DNA from: JBNKVT01 sp050299335 | Lineage (GTDB): Bacteria > Pseudomonadota > Alphaproteobacteria > Rhodobacterales > Rhodobacteraceae | Assembly (NCBI GenBank): GCA_050299335.1 | Contig: JBNKVT010000035.1 | Location: 75,014-139,013 of the forward strand | DNA length: 64,000 nucleotides | Direction of reading: 5' to 3' | Part shown: piece by piece, positions 17,274 to 24,899 of the stretch | Position numbering within the stretch: position 1 is the stretch's first letter | Layout: every line of letters starts with the position of its first letter | Notes under the pieces: model-generated | The model's database searches: none | What the model was told of the DNA's origin: nothing | Seen by the model: only the letters and a program-made list of their open reading frames with translations | Made by a program: the position numbers and the translations under genes

Positions 17274-18055
17274 AGGCGGCCTCGCGTCATATGGCGCTTG
17301 CGGCCATAGCCTGGCACGCGCTCGACAGCGAAGCCGGCCTCCGCCAACGCCTGGCGAACCTGACCGGCGGCGGAATATGTGGCGAAGCTGCCTCCGGCTG
17401 CCGTGTGCCGGGCAACCTCAGCGAGGAGAGGACGGGACCAGAGACCGGGGTTTCTGGCCGGCGAGAAGCCGTCGAGGAACCAGGCATCAGCCAGGCCCGG
17501 CCAGTCCGGGAGCGTGGAATTGGCATCGCCCTCGATGATGGTAAGGTCGAAGGCAGTCGGAGCGGCTTCGCAATTGACGGATACCATCCCCCTATACCCT
17601 GCGGCGTCGGCGATCTGCCGGGTCTCCTTGACAGGCTCCGCGGGCTTGCCGGCGCAGGACAACTGGACTCGCCTTAGGCGACCCGCGCTCTCGCCCTCAC
17701 TGCTGCAGGTATCCCAGGCATCGAGGAGCGGGGTGGCGAAGCGGGCGAGGGACGGAAAGGCGGCGAGGGCTCTGGCCATCTGGTCTGCGGTGAGCGGGAA
17801 GGCTTCGAAGCTGGTAAAGCGCAAGGGGCCTTCCATGCCGGAGGCCTCCCAGGCAGCCCAGGCGGCCAGGGCGTTGAGGCCGGTGCCGAAGCCGAGCTCG
17901 GCGATATGGAACCCGGCGCGGAAACGGGCCGGCAGGTCGTTGCCGGCGAGAAAGACATGTTCGGTCTCGGCCAGCCCGTTCTCGAGCGAGAAATAGGGGT
18001 CGTCGAAGCGAGTCGAGACCGGGATGCCCGTCTCGGTCCAGGTGAGTGTTGGCAT
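17270..18055 (-). CDS. mnmD: MnmD-type tRNA 5-methylaminomethyl-2-thiouridine methyltransferase (DUF752), with an insert
   Basis: 261 residues. FDDPYFSLENGLAETEHVFL and the SAM loop AELGFGTGLN (52-61), plus ADAWFLDGFSPARNPGLW (189-206), identify the MnmC N-terminal/MnmD methyltransferase, which completes mnm5s2U34 in tRNA. Between LLDAWD (115) and FDLTIIEGDAN (169) there are about 54 residues where relatives have roughly 10-20; the segment is rich in Glu, Ala and Arg. There is no C-terminal FAD domain; a FAD oxidoreductase is encoded divergently 54 bases away. Start ATG at 18055. Confidence 0.85.
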   Translation of the reverse strand: MPTLTWTETGIPVSTRFDDPYFSLENGLAETEHVFLAGNDLPARFRAGFHIAELGFGTGLNALAAWAAWEASGMEGPLRFTSFEAFPLTADQMARALAAFPSLARFATPLLDAWDTCSSEGESAGRLRRVQLSCAGKPAEPVKETRQIADAAGYRGMVSVNCEAAPTAFDLTIIEGDANSTLPDWPGLADAWFLDGFSPARNPGLWSRPLLAEVARHTAAGGSFATYSAAGQVRQALAEAGFAVERVPGYGRKRHMTRGRL

Positions 18056-18109
18056 CGCGGGCCGCCCGGTGTTTTATCCTTGCGGGCAGAATGGGTCGAA
18101 GGCGCGGCG

Positions 18110-19213
18110 ATGGCAACGCGAAAAACCTGGGACGTGGCGGTGGTCGGCGGCGGTATATTCGGGCTGAGCTGTGCCTGGGCCTGCGCGCGCCGGGGGCTGC
18201 GCGTGGGGTTGGTCGAAAGGGCGGAGATCGCCTCGGGGGCCAGCGGCGGGATCGTGGGGGCGTTGTCGCCCCACACGCCGGACCGGTGGAACCCCAAGAA
18301 GCAGTTTCAGTTCGAGGCGCTGCTGGCGGCGGAGACGCATTGGCAGGCGGTGGAACAGGTCTCGGGACAGGACAGCGGCTATGCGCGGGTCGGGCGGCTG
18401 TTGCCGCTGGTGACGGCACATGCGCGGGCGCTGGCGGAGGACAGGGCGGCGGGCGCGCGGGCGTTCTGGGGCGGGTCGGCGGAGTGGACGGTATGGACGG
18501 ACGGGATGGCGGCGGACTGGCTGGACCAGAGGGCGGCCCCCTTCGGCATCGTCCGCGAAACGCTCTCGGCCCGGATCGCGCCGAGACGGGCCTGCGCGGC
18601 CCTGGCCCGGGCGCTGCGGGAACTCGGCGCGGAGATTGCCGAGGGCTGGGAAATGACCGACTTCTCCGATGGCGGGATCGACGGGCCGGACGGCACCATT
18701 GCCGCGAAGGCGGTCATACTGGCTTGCGGTGTCGAGGGGTTCGCACGGATCAGTCCAAAAGCCGGGCAGGGGGAGAAGGGCCAGGCGGCGCTGCTGCGGC
18801 CCGAAGACCCGGCGGAGGGTCTGCCGATGATCTTTCATGACGGGATTTATGTCGTGCCGCAGGCGGACGGGACGGTGGCCGTGGGGTCGACCAGCGAACG
18901 GGACTGGCGCGTGGACGGGCCGGATCGGATGCTGGATCGGGTGCTGGAGAGGGCCGCTGTTTTCTGCCCTGCCTTGCGGGACGCCGAGGTGATCGAACGT
19001 TGGGCCGGGATCCGGCCACGGCCGCGAATGCGCGACCCGATGCTGGGGCCGCTGCCCGGCCACGCGCGGGTGTTCGTGGCCAATGGGGCGTTCAAGATCG
19101 GTTTCGGGATCGCGCATAAGGTAGGCGAAGTGCTGGCGGATCTGGTGGAGGGGCGGGACCCGGAAATACCGAAGAGTTTTTCCCTCGGACACCATCTGGA
19201 CACCCCGATCTGA
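18110..19213 (+). CDS. FAD-dependent oxidoreductase (DAO family), possible MnmC oxidase half
   Basis: 367 residues of the D-amino-acid/glycine oxidase family. The FAD-binding VAVVGGGIFGLSCAWA lies at residues 9-24, followed by VERAEIASGASGGIVGALSPHTPDRWN. The C-terminal IERWAGIRPRPRMRDPMLGPLPG matches the family dehydrogenase core. The ATG at 18110 is the first giving a short lead to the GxGxxG. Its divergent neighbour is a stand-alone MnmD. In E. coli MnmC the two activities are fused, so this enzyme may supply the cmnm5U-oxidising half; that is inference from position. Confidence 0.8.
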   Translation: MATRKTWDVAVVGGGIFGLSCAWACARRGLRVGLVERAEIASGASGGIVGALSPHTPDRWNPKKQFQFEALLAAETHWQAVEQVSGQDSGYARVGRLLPLVTAHARALAEDRAAGARAFWGGSAEWTVWTDGMAADWLDQRAAPFGIVRETLSARIAPRRACAALARALRELGAEIAEGWEMTDFSDGGIDGPDGTIAAKAVILACGVEGFARISPKAGQGEKGQAALLRPEDPAEGLPMIFHDGIYVVPQADGTVAVGSTSERDWRVDGPDRMLDRVLERAAVFCPALRDAEVIERWAGIRPRPRMRDPMLGPLPGHARVFVANGAFKIGFGIAHKVGEVLADLVEGRDPEIPKSFSLGHHLDTPI

Positions 19214-19318
19214 GCCTTCGACAGGATGTCCATTCGCCGGGCCCCGAACCGCGCCGGTTGTCGCGAATTTCAGCGCTTCAAAGACCGATCGGATGAACGG
19301 CCCGGCAAGTTCTCGGAC

Positions 19319-19936
19319 CTATGGAAGTGTGATATGGAAGAACTCGAAATTCGAGCGCAGCAACTCGCTGAGTTCCCAAACCGGCAATGCCAGAAAGAAA
19401 AACGCCGCATCGCGGAGATTTCGGCGGAGGGTCTTGGTGCTGACCTCTATCACCGAGGCGGTGTGGAACAGCGACGGGTCGGGAAAGAACATCGGCACGC
19501 GGGCCGCATAGTCGTGGTAATCGGCGCCGAATTCGGCCTCGAGGAAGGCCTGCTCGCGCCGTGCGGTCAGCCACAGGATGGTCCCGACGACCAGGGTCAG
19601 CCCGCAGGCCAGGATCAGCATCCCGAACATCAGTCCCGCCCCAAGCGTGGCGACGGTCGAGAAAAAGTAAAGCGGATTGCGGGTGATCGAATACGGCCCT
19701 TCGGTGACCACTTTGCGGTTCTTGTGGCTGCCGATATAGAGCGTTGCCCAGAGCCGCCCGAGCACACCCCCGATCAGGAGGAAAATGCCGACGACTTCGA
19801 GGGATTCGATGAGAAGCCCTTCCTCCTCGTGTGCCGGTTGCGCGATGATGAGCAGCGGCAAGAGCAGCAGGACACCGACGCGGAGCGTGGTAAGGCGGAT
19901 CTTCTGGTTGAAGGGCCGGACGGTCTGTTGCTGCAT
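19319..19936 (-). CDS. Isoprenylcysteine methyltransferase-like (ICMT/PEMT fold) membrane protein
   Basis: 205 residues with four to five hydrophobic segments and the ICMT/PEMT SAM-binding signature GPYSITRNPLYFFSTVATLG (about 80-99) followed by REQAFLEAEFGADYHDYAARVP. Such integral membrane enzymes methylate lipids, thiols or carboxyl groups; bacterial substrates are mostly unknown. It faces the FAD gene convergently and follows dsbB after 32 bases on the same strand. Confidence 0.8.
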   Translation of the reverse strand: MQQQTVRPFNQKIRLTTLRVGVLLLLPLLIIAQPAHEEEGLLIESLEVVGIFLLIGGVLGRLWATLYIGSHKNRKVVTEGPYSITRNPLYFFSTVATLGAGLMFGMLILACGLTLVVGTILWLTARREQAFLEAEFGADYHDYAARVPMFFPDPSLFHTASVIEVSTKTLRRNLRDAAFFFLALPVWELSELLRSNFEFFHITLP

Positions 19937-19968
19937 GGCGTGTCTCTGGCTGATGTGTCGGGTTCAGC

Positions 19969-20469
19969 CTAGCATTTCGGCGCGGCCGCCGCACGGCCTT
20001 TCAGGATTAAAGAGCGACGATAAGCCGCCATCCAGAGCCCGGCCAGAAACAGCGAGATGATCGCGTTCCAGCCGGCCATCGAGATGCCCATCAGCGACCA
20101 GGCGATCTCGTCGCAACGCACGACCGGGGCGGCGAGGATCTGGTTGAGAAGGTCTTCGGAGGACAACCCGCCAATGGGCCCGGAGGTGCAGGTATTGGGG
20201 CCTTCCCACCAGCCCTGCTCGACCCCGGCATGGTAGAGGCCGATCCCGGCACCGGCCAGTACCGTCAGGCCCCCAAGGGCGGCGATCAGCCGGGAAAAGG
20301 CGAAGATCGCGATCAGGCCCAGGGCGGCGGCGATCCCGTGGGGCCAGCGCTGCCAGATGCAGAGTTTGCAGGGCGCCAGATCGCCGAGATATTCGAAGCC
20401 GAAGGCCCCGGCGAGCATGGCGGCGGAACCGGCGGCGGCAAGAAGCGCGAGGGAGCGGGCAGTCATCAT
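19969..20469 (-). CDS. dsbB: Disulfide bond formation protein B
   Basis: 166 residues, four membrane segments. The first periplasmic pair is in APCKLCIWQRWPH and the second loop carries NTCTSG and VVRCDEIAW, giving the four redox cysteines. DsbB reoxidises DsbA and passes electrons to quinone. The ATG at 20469 overlaps the stop of the preceding gene (ATGA); a second ATG follows directly. Confidence 0.9.
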   Translation of the reverse strand: MMTARSLALLAAAGSAAMLAGAFGFEYLGDLAPCKLCIWQRWPHGIAAALGLIAIFAFSRLIAALGGLTVLAGAGIGLYHAGVEQGWWEGPNTCTSGPIGGLSSEDLLNQILAAPVVRCDEIAWSLMGISMAGWNAIISLFLAGLWMAAYRRSLILKGRAAAAPKC

Positions 20470-21053
20470 GTGGACCCCAGGTATTTCACGGCGAGAATGC
20501 CTCCGAAAAGGAGGGCGAAGAACAGAAATGTCAGAGGGCCGAGCCAGCGTTCGATGAAAGTCCTGATCGGGCTCCCGAATTTCCACAGAAGGGCGGCGAC
20601 AATGTAGAAACGCAAGCCCCGCGCGACAATCGACGAAATGGTGAAGACCCAGAAATCGAGACCCGTCGCACCGGAGGTGATGGTGATGACCTTGTAGGGG
20701 AATGGCGTGACACCGGCGAAGAGCACCGCCCAGGCGCCCTGCTCGTTGAAGCGTTCCTTGAAGGCGGTGAATTCATCGGTGACGTGGTAGAATTCGATGA
20801 TCCGTGCGCCGATGGTCTCAAAGAGCCCTGCGCCAATCAGATAGCCGAAGCTGCCACCGAGAACCGAGGCGAGGGTGCACAGACCGGCGAGAATCCAGAC
20901 ACGATGCGGGGCGGCGAGGATCATCGGGATCAAGAGCACATCTGGCGGGATCGGGAAGAACGAGCTTTCGGCGAAGGAAATGGCAAAGAGCACCCAGGGC
21001 GCGTAGCGGGTCGCCACCATTCCCATGGTCCATTTATAGAGCCGTTTGAGCAT
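20466..21053 (-). CDS. VTT-domain (DedA/YqaA-family) membrane protein
   Basis: 195 residues. FAISFAESSFFPIPPDVLLIPMIL (about 23-46) and GGSFGYLIGAGLFE followed by FAGVTPFPYKVITITSGATG are the re-entrant-loop motifs of the SNARE-associated/VTT (YqaA) family, proposed to act in lipid or proton handling at the inner membrane. ATG at 21053 is favoured over an in-frame start 21 bases upstream. Translationally coupled to dsbB. Confidence 0.85.
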   Translation of the reverse strand: MLKRLYKWTMGMVATRYAPWVLFAISFAESSFFPIPPDVLLIPMILAAPHRVWILAGLCTLASVLGGSFGYLIGAGLFETIGARIIEFYHVTDEFTAFKERFNEQGAWAVLFAGVTPFPYKVITITSGATGLDFWVFTISSIVARGLRFYIVAALLWKFGSPIRTFIERWLGPLTFLFFALLFGGILAVKYLGST

Positions 21054-21364
21054 GTTTCGCCCTTTTCGGGACACTTCGAGTTCAAGCCCGGGACCGCCTC
21101 AGCCTTGCCCGGTATTTTGCCTGGGGCTCATGCAACATGGGCACGCGGCGGCGTCAAGACGAGACTTCGGGATTGCAGGGGCGACTGGGAAATCGTCGGG
21201 CGGCTTGAAAATCCCGGCCCGTTGCGCCACTCAGATTGCGCGGATTGCGCCTGGAGGGAACCGCGCCACAGGTGCTCGGCGGGGCCGCGACGCCATGAAG
21301 TCCGCGATCGAAGGCCGTCGGCGGTTCCGTGGGAACAGAACTGGCGCTAGGCACGGGGGGCAAA
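21054..21364. other. 311-base divergent intergenic region with no gene seen
   Basis: It separates the yqaA-like gene (minus strand) from the sulfotransferase-like pair (plus strand). I see no good coding potential, RNA gene or strong hairpin. It must hold promoters for both directions, but no clear -35/-10 pair stands out. Confidence 0.5.
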
Positions 21365-22504
21365 TTGAAGATCATTCTGCATATTGGCCGGCACAAGACC
21401 GGCTCGACATCGATCCAACACAGCCTTCATGAGGCGCATGACGACCTGAGGGCGCAGGGGGTACTCTATCCCCAGGTGGATTTCGGCGACCGCGCTCACC
21501 ATTTCCTGGCCTATCTGTGCCCCGATACCGCCGCGCTGCCCACGTATTTCCAGAACACCTTGGGGATCACGGACGCCGCCGCCCAAAGTCGCAGCCGGGA
21601 AATCTGGGCAGGGATCGTCGATGACATTCGCCGCAACCCGCCGGAAACTCTGTTATTGAGCACCGAGCTGCTTTGGACCGAGCAGGAAGTGGCCCACGGA
21701 GTGATGACACGGCTCCGGGAACTCAGCACGGATATCGAGGTGGTGGCTTATCTCCGAAACCCGGCAAGGCTCTATCTGTCAACATACCAGCAGGCCCGCC
21801 TCGCCCTTGCCCCCCGCCCGGGTCCGGGGCCATTCCCGGATCGGGCGATCCTGGAAAACTGGGATGAAGCCGCGGAAGGACAGCTGACCCTGGCGATTTT
21901 CGACCGGAAAATGTTGCATGGTGGCGACAGTGTCAGGGATTTCCGCCACAGGTTTCTCCGGCACCGGCTGCCGGATTGCGTCGAAATCCCACCCAGCGAG
22001 GTCAATGTCGCGCTGACAGTAACCTGCCTGGATCTTCTTTCCGAACTCAGGGACTTGGGACCCGGGCGGCAACATATCTGGGAGCCGCTGCCACGCCGGC
22101 TCATCGCGCGGGTGAAGGCGCTGGAGGCGCGGCATGACCTGGCGGTTCGCCCGGTCCTGAAACCTGCGATAGAAGAGCAGATCATCCGCGCTTCGAGCGA
22201 TCTTCACTGGCTGCGGGACAGGCATGGGCTGGTGTTTCCGGAAATCGATTACGACCGGATCGACGGCGTGCGCGGGGATGCGCTCGGGATGAAGAACCCG
22301 GGTTTCGCGGATATTTGCGATTATGACATCGAGAAGGCCGCGCGGCTGAGGGCCCTGCTGACCGACAGCCTTCTGGCCGACAGCCTTCTGGCCGACAGTC
22401 TCAGGCTGGCCGAAACGCCGAAACTGCGCTCGCCGGTCAAGCGGGCGCGGAACGCGCTGAGGCGGATGCGGCGCAGGATAATCCGGCAGATTACGGCCTC
22501 GTGA
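21365..22504 (+). CDS. Sulfotransferase-like protein, paralogue 1
   Basis: 379 residues starting at TTG 21365 by analogy with its neighbour; an in-frame start at 21329 would add 12 residues. It begins MKIILHIGRHKTGSTSIQHSL, a sulfotransferase-type phosphosulfate loop (H-K-T-G-S/T). VVAYLRNPARLYLSTYQQ (about 129-146) matches the 3'-phosphate-binding element. The C-terminal third has VLKPAIEEQIIRASSDLHWLRDRHGLVFPEIDYDRIDGVRGDALGMKNPGFADICD, shared almost word for word with paralogue 2. Near the end LLADSLLADSL comes from a tandem 15-bp repeat. Acceptor unknown; such genes often modify cell-surface glycans. Confidence 0.75.
   Translation: MKIILHIGRHKTGSTSIQHSLHEAHDDLRAQGVLYPQVDFGDRAHHFLAYLCPDTAALPTYFQNTLGITDAAAQSRSREIWAGIVDDIRRNPPETLLLSTELLWTEQEVAHGVMTRLRELSTDIEVVAYLRNPARLYLSTYQQARLALAPRPGPGPFPDRAILENWDEAAEGQLTLAIFDRKMLHGGDSVRDFRHRFLRHRLPDCVEIPPSEVNVALTVTCLDLLSELRDLGPGRQHIWEPLPRRLIARVKALEARHDLAVRPVLKPAIEEQIIRASSDLHWLRDRHGLVFPEIDYDRIDGVRGDALGMKNPGFADICDYDIEKAARLRALLTDSLLADSLLADSLRLAETPKLRSPVKRARNALRRMRRRIIRQITAS
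22364..22402 (+). repeat. Tandem 15-bp repeat inside the first sulfotransferase-like gene
   Basis: GACAGCCTTCTGGCC occurs at 22364-22378 and again at 22379-22393, followed by a partial GACAGTCTC. Being a multiple of three it keeps the frame and adds a DSLLA unit per copy, so copy number could vary by slippage without breaking the gene. Confidence 0.85.
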
Positions 22505-22513
22505 CCTCGCGGT

Positions 22514-22536
22514 CGCGGCAGCGAGGCGCTGCCGCG
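22514..22536 (+). terminator. Strong hairpin between the tandem sulfotransferase-like genes
   Basis: CGCGGCAGCG (22514-22523) pairs perfectly with CGCTGCCGCG (22527-22536) around an AGG loop, 10 bases after the first stop codon. No T-run follows, so it may be an attenuator or 3' stabiliser rather than a full terminator. Confidence 0.5.
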
Positions 22537-22619
22537 GCCTGCCACGGCTTGATAACTTGCCCGGGTTCGGGCATTTCAGTCCGGGATGTCCCGCTGCGAA
22601 CGGGGTAGGGAGGTGGAAC

Positions 22620-23756
22620 TTGAAGATCATCCTCCATGTTGGCCGGCACAAGACCGGCACGAGCGCGATCCAGACCAGCCTTCTGCAGTCCAGAGAGACG
22701 CTTCTGGATCATGGAATCCTCTATCCGGCTTCGGAATTCGGCGATATCGGACATTTCTTCCTACCCTATCTCAGCCACGAAACCGCGCAGGTCCCTGACC
22801 ACTACCAAACCATTCACCGCATGCCGATCGATGAGGTGATCCGGCGCGCCGAACGGTCCTGGGAGGGCGTTGTTTCCGAAATCCACCGGCGGCGGCCCAA
22901 GGCCCTGGTGCTGAGTGCGGAAACCTTCTGGAAACCAAATCTGATGCCCGCTTCTGCAGCCTTCATGGAACGGCTGAAGGCACTGAGCGCAGAGATTCAG
23001 GTCGTCGCCTATCTGCGCAGTCCCGCCGATCTGTATCATTCCAGATACATGCAGAGAATGTGGTCCACAGCCCAGCCTACGGCCCCGGCGCCGTTCCCGG
23101 ATCGTCCGATCCTGGAATTCTGGCACGCGGCCTCGGGCGGATCCCTGGCGCTGGCGGTCTATGACCGGACGAAGTTGCGAAACAGAGATGCCGTGGCAGA
23201 TTTCTGCGACCGCTATCTGAGCGAATGGCTGCCCGACCCGTCGCTGATCCCGTCGTGCGAGGCCAATATCACCTGCAGCATTCCCTGTCTCGAACTCCTG
23301 AACGCGCAGACCGCCCTGACCGGCGGAACTCCCGATCATACGGATGCCCGGCGGAAAAGGCTTCTGCATCGGATCGCGGCGATGGAGGCCAGGCATGATC
23401 TGCGCGTCCGGTCGGTGCTGAAACCGGAGATTGCCGAACAGATCATCCGGGCGTCGAGCGATCTTTTGTGGCTGCGCGAGACCCATGGGATCACGTTCCC
23501 CGATATAGATTATTCCCGCATCGATGGCGTGCGGGGCCCGGCCTTCGGGATGACGGCTCCGGGCTTCCGGGATATCTGCGATTTTGACACCGCCAAGGCC
23601 GACCGCCTGAAGGCATTGTTGAACGACGACCTTCCGGCGGAGTGTAGCCCGCGTCCGGATCCGGTCCAACGTCAGGGCAGGCTCGCGCGGGCGGGGCGAA
23701 GATTGCAGCAGAGTGGCAAGCGCCTGACGGCATTGATCAAGGGGGCCCTAAGCTGA
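22620..23756 (+). CDS. Sulfotransferase-like protein, paralogue 2
   Basis: 378 residues, same length and layout as the gene before it. GGGAGG at 22608-22613 sits 6 bases before TTG at 22620, giving MKIILHVGRHKTGTSAIQTSL. Shared blocks include VVAYLRSPADLYHSRY, EARHDLRVRSVLKPEIAEQIIRASSDL and FPDIDYSRIDGVRGPAFGM. The basic C-terminal tail (about 340-378) differs from paralogue 1. The two clearly arose by tandem duplication and have diverged in the middle, as expected for different acceptors. Confidence 0.75.
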   Translation: MKIILHVGRHKTGTSAIQTSLLQSRETLLDHGILYPASEFGDIGHFFLPYLSHETAQVPDHYQTIHRMPIDEVIRRAERSWEGVVSEIHRRRPKALVLSAETFWKPNLMPASAAFMERLKALSAEIQVVAYLRSPADLYHSRYMQRMWSTAQPTAPAPFPDRPILEFWHAASGGSLALAVYDRTKLRNRDAVADFCDRYLSEWLPDPSLIPSCEANITCSIPCLELLNAQTALTGGTPDHTDARRKRLLHRIAAMEARHDLRVRSVLKPEIAEQIIRASSDLLWLRETHGITFPDIDYSRIDGVRGPAFGMTAPGFRDICDFDTAKADRLKALLNDDLPAECSPRPDPVQRQGRLARAGRRLQQSGKRLTALIKGALS

Positions 23757-23819
23757 TATCGACAGGCTTTCGCCGTGCCATGCCGCATCCGGACAGCCAA
23801 CAGATCAGGAGCCCCTCAG

Positions 23820-24767
23820 GTGACGCCCACCCTGCCAGCCGATGACCGCCAGCACACGCGCCAGGCAGGGATCGTGGTTGCGGCCCTTTACCACTTCACC
23901 CGCTTCGACGACCCTGACACCCTCCGTGGCCCGTTGCTGGCGCTGTGCCGGAAGGCTGCGATCAAGGGATCGCTCCTGCTGGCCGGCGAGGGGATCAATG
24001 GCACCATCGCCGGCAGCCGCGCCGGGATCGACGCGGCGCTGGACCATATAAGGGCGCTGCCGGGATGTGCCGGACTGGAGCACAAGGAAAGCTCCGCCGC
24101 CGAGATGCCGTTTCTGCGCATGAAGGTGCGGCTGAAGCGCGAGATCGTCACCATGGGCCAGCCCGATGTCGACCCCCGCGCCTCGGTCGGCACCTATGTC
24201 GCGCCCCGGGACTGGAACGCGCTGATCGGCGAAGAGGACGTGGTGGTGATCGACACCCGCAACGACTACGAGACCGCCATCGGCAGTTTCAAAGGCGCCA
24301 TCGACCCCGGCACCGCCAGTTTCCGCGAGTTTCCCGGCTGGTGGCAGGAAAACGCCGCCCGTTTCGAGGGCAAGAAGGTGGCGATGTTCTGCACCGGGGG
24401 GATCCGTTGCGAGAAGGCCTCGAACTACCTGCTGGGCGAGGGGGTGGAGGAGGTCTTTCACCTCAAGGGCGGCATCCTGAAATATCTCGAAGAGGTGGCG
24501 GAGGCCGACAGCACCTGGCAGGGGGAATGTTTCGTCTTCGACAAGCGGGTCTCGGTCGGGCACGGGCTGGCAGAGGGGCCGCATCTGCTCTGCTACGCCT
24601 GCCGCAGGCCGCTGCTGCCCGAAGACACCACGCGGCCCGAATACGAGAAGGGCGTCAGCTGCCACCAATGCCTCGCGGAGATCTCCGATGCCCGCCGCGA
24701 GGGCTTCCGCGAGCGCCAGCGGCAGGTCGATCTGGCGGAAAAGCGGGGCGGGCGGCATATCGGCTGA
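23820..24767 (+). CDS. trhO: tRNA uridine(34) hydroxylase, rhodanese-family TrhO (YceA)
   Basis: 315 residues. The rhodanese domain carries the catalytic cysteine in FCTGGIRCEKASNYLL (about 196-211) and the acylphosphatase-like N-terminal domain has GSLLLAGEGINGTIAGS. A C-terminal Cys cluster (LCYACRRPLLPED, VSCHQC) is typical of TrhO, which hydroxylates U34 of tRNA. GGAG at 23808-23811 favours GTG at 23820 over an upstream in-frame GTG at 23775. It probably has its own promoter. Confidence 0.9.
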   Translation: MTPTLPADDRQHTRQAGIVVAALYHFTRFDDPDTLRGPLLALCRKAAIKGSLLLAGEGINGTIAGSRAGIDAALDHIRALPGCAGLEHKESSAAEMPFLRMKVRLKREIVTMGQPDVDPRASVGTYVAPRDWNALIGEEDVVVIDTRNDYETAIGSFKGAIDPGTASFREFPGWWQENAARFEGKKVAMFCTGGIRCEKASNYLLGEGVEEVFHLKGGILKYLEEVAEADSTWQGECFVFDKRVSVGHGLAEGPHLLCYACRRPLLPEDTTRPEYEKGVSCHQCLAEISDARREGFRERQRQVDLAEKRGGRHIG

Positions 24768-24795
24768 CCTGTCACCGAATATTCGCAACTGGCGG

Positions 24796-24823
24796 TTGCC
24801 CGAGCCATATTTCCGCCTATATG
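24796..24823 (+). promoter_or_regulatory. Candidate sigma-70 promoter for the giant repeat-protein gene
   Basis: TTGCCC at 24796-24801, 16 bases, then TATATG at 24818-24823, followed by an unusually AT-rich leader of about 75 bases. AGGAAG at 24888-24893 is the ribosome site for ATG 24900. Assigned by eye. Confidence 0.35.
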
Positions 24824-24899
24824 AGGCTTTCTAAGTAGGTCCGTTAAGTATATTCGCCTGCGTTTTTCCGTTTGTTAACGCCATTTCAGGAAGCCCCAC

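Noticed and set aside
21054..21364. Small gene upstream of the sulfotransferase-like pair
   Set aside because: The short open frames lack ribosome sites and overlap each other in several phases; none has recognisable content.
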